Shown piece after piece: positions 63,250 to 64,000 of a DNA stretch of 64,000 nucleotides; within the stretch, counting starts at the first letter, position 1; each line of letters begins with the position of its first letter. Made by a program: the position numbers and the translations under genes. Source of the stretch: an uncultured Psychrobacter sp. (GTDB lineage: Bacteria; Pseudomonadota; Gammaproteobacteria; Pseudomonadales; Moraxellaceae); the NCBI GenBank assembly GCA_947495055.1, contig CANLXO010000005.1:1-64000 (forward strand). The letters run 5' to 3'. The notes under the pieces were generated by a model. It saw nothing but the letters and a program-made list of their open reading frames with translations. It was not told the origin of the DNA and did not search any database.

Positions 63250-64000
63250 TTAGCTATCAGGATTAGGCGTAATGCCTGCTTGTGCCATGAGACCATCTGG
63301 ACTAAACACCCCTTCATAAACAAAAGCGGTCGGACCGGTCATCATCACAGAATAGCCCGGTTGCCATTTGATAATCATACTGCCGCCATATAATTGCGCG
63401 CGCACATCTTCGCCTTCATCAAGCCAGCCCTCACGGATACCAATAGCCACCGCCGCGCAGGCACCCGTGCCGCACGCTTGCGTCTCGCCTACGCCGCGCT
63501 CGTAGACACGCAAACGGATGTGGCGCTGGTTCATCACCTGCACAAAGCCGACATTGACCCGCTCGGGAAAGGCAGGGTGCGACTCTAACGCTTTGCCCAA
63601 AGTCTCGACATCGGCCTCGAGCACATCATCTACCTTTATTACCGCATGTGGATTACCCATGCTCGCTACATAAAGCTGCACGGGCGTACCCTCGACATTT
63701 AGATGATAAGCATTTTGAATCTTGGTTGTCGCTTTGGGCGTAAAGGGAATCTCGTCAGGCTCAAATTTGGGCTTACCCATATCGACCTCGACCCAGCCGT
63801 AACGATCGGTCGTCAAAGCAATAATACCGCTTGCTGTCTCAACACGCAGGCGCTGCTTAAAGGATAATTTTCGCGCTTGCACAAAACGGGCAAAACAGCG
63901 CGCGCCATTACCGCACTGCTCAACCTCTGTGCCATCGGTATTAAAAATGCGATAGCTAAAATCCACATCAGGGCGCATCGGCGGTTCAACGACTAAGAGT
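63250..64000 (-). CDS. dapF: Diaminopimelate epimerase, 5' end beyond the window
   Basis: At least 249 residues; the frame stays open through the window edge (LLVVEPPMRPD), so the true start is past 64000. It turns LL- into meso-diaminopimelate for lysine and peptidoglycan synthesis. The two catalytic Cys lie in EQCGNGARCFARF and GETQACGTGACAA. It is upstream of xerC with a 54-base gap. Confidence 0.95.
   Translation of the reverse strand, partial: LLVVEPPMRPDVDFSYRIFNTDGTEVEQCGNGARCFARFVQARKLSFKQRLRVETASGIIALTTDRYGWVEVDMGKPKFEPDEIPFTPKATTKIQNAYHLNVEGTPVQLYVASMGNPHAVIKVDDVLEADVETLGKALESHPAFPERVNVGFVQVMNQRHIRLRVYERGVGETQACGTGACAAVAIGIREGWLDEGEDVRAQLYGGSMIIKWQPGYSVMMTGPTAFVYEGVFSPDGLMAQAGITPNPDS

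Overview
The window looks like chromosomal DNA of a Psychrobacter-type member of the Moraxellaceae (Gammaproteobacteria). This rests on gene content rather than on a database search: a competence-style minor pilin operon with PilY1 as in Acinetobacter, type II secretion genes scattered singly, a wax ester synthase/DGAT, an OMPLA phospholipase, moderate base composition, and Moraxellaceae-like RpoH, RpoN, RpsU and TsaD. No prophage, CRISPR array or rRNA is visible.

Layout. 0-3.6 kb: mutS and the 7Fe ferredoxin gene fdxA. 3.6-6.4 kb: a REP-associated tyrosine transposase (RAYT) between inverted REP palindromes, more REP copies, and a membrane-bound spermidine-synthase-like protein. 6.4-16 kb: a type IV pilus region on the minus strand. 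Seven genes (fimT/fimU-like, pilV, pilW, pilX, pilY1 and two pilE-like) are joined mostly by overlapping stop/start codons. Then comes the major pilin gene with its own sigma-54 promoter and terminator, and a second, divergent pilin gene. 16-26 kb: comF, pldA, a DUF2058 gene, dsbD, gspG, gspF, an unknown gene upstream of gspF, and an AraC-type regulator. 26.3-26.7 kb: tRNA-Pro, tRNA-Arg and tRNA-His behind one strong promoter. 26.9-29.7 kb: a two-gene McrBC-type restriction locus of unusual architecture. 29.8-40.5 kb: mostly metabolism (DUF4442, RidA, WS/DGAT, SuhB, Dxs, RibA, HemF, a c-type cytochrome) plus gspE. 40.5-44.2 kb: an unknown membrane protein paired with mscS, then gloA and carbonic anhydrase. 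44.4-48.6 kb: potABC without potD, a remnant of a second potC, and metR with a perfect MetR box. 48.8-53.2 kb: an acetyltransferase, a toxin-antitoxin pair, crcB, tsaD and two tandem cytochrome c5-like lipoprotein genes. 53.2-64 kb: rpsU, yqeY, a BepA-type protease, a TusA-like gene, rpoH, a DUF423 gene, a ThiS-like gene, hpf, rpoN, a nitrilase-family gene, xerC and the 3' part of dapF.

How the parts connect. RpoN, encoded at 59.4-61.0 kb, should drive the major pilin promoter at 7.6 kb. Nine proteins in the window carry a prepilin-type N-terminus (eight pilus-related plus GspG), while GspE and GspF supply the motor and platform of the related type II secretion machine. ComF links the pilus region to DNA uptake. 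DsbD could serve disulfide formation in secreted proteins and cytochromes.

The observations most worth following up are: (i) the RAYT/REP family, whose long palindromes keep an internal stem by compensating base changes; (ii) the membrane protein next to mscS, whose N-terminal domain resembles an archaemetzincin with every zinc ligand replaced; (iii) an McrB lacking the usual N-terminal DNA-binding domain but carrying a domain inserted in its AAA+ core; (iv) a potC 3' remnant with near-saturated synonymous change; and (v) a ThiS-like protein without the essential Gly-Gly tail.
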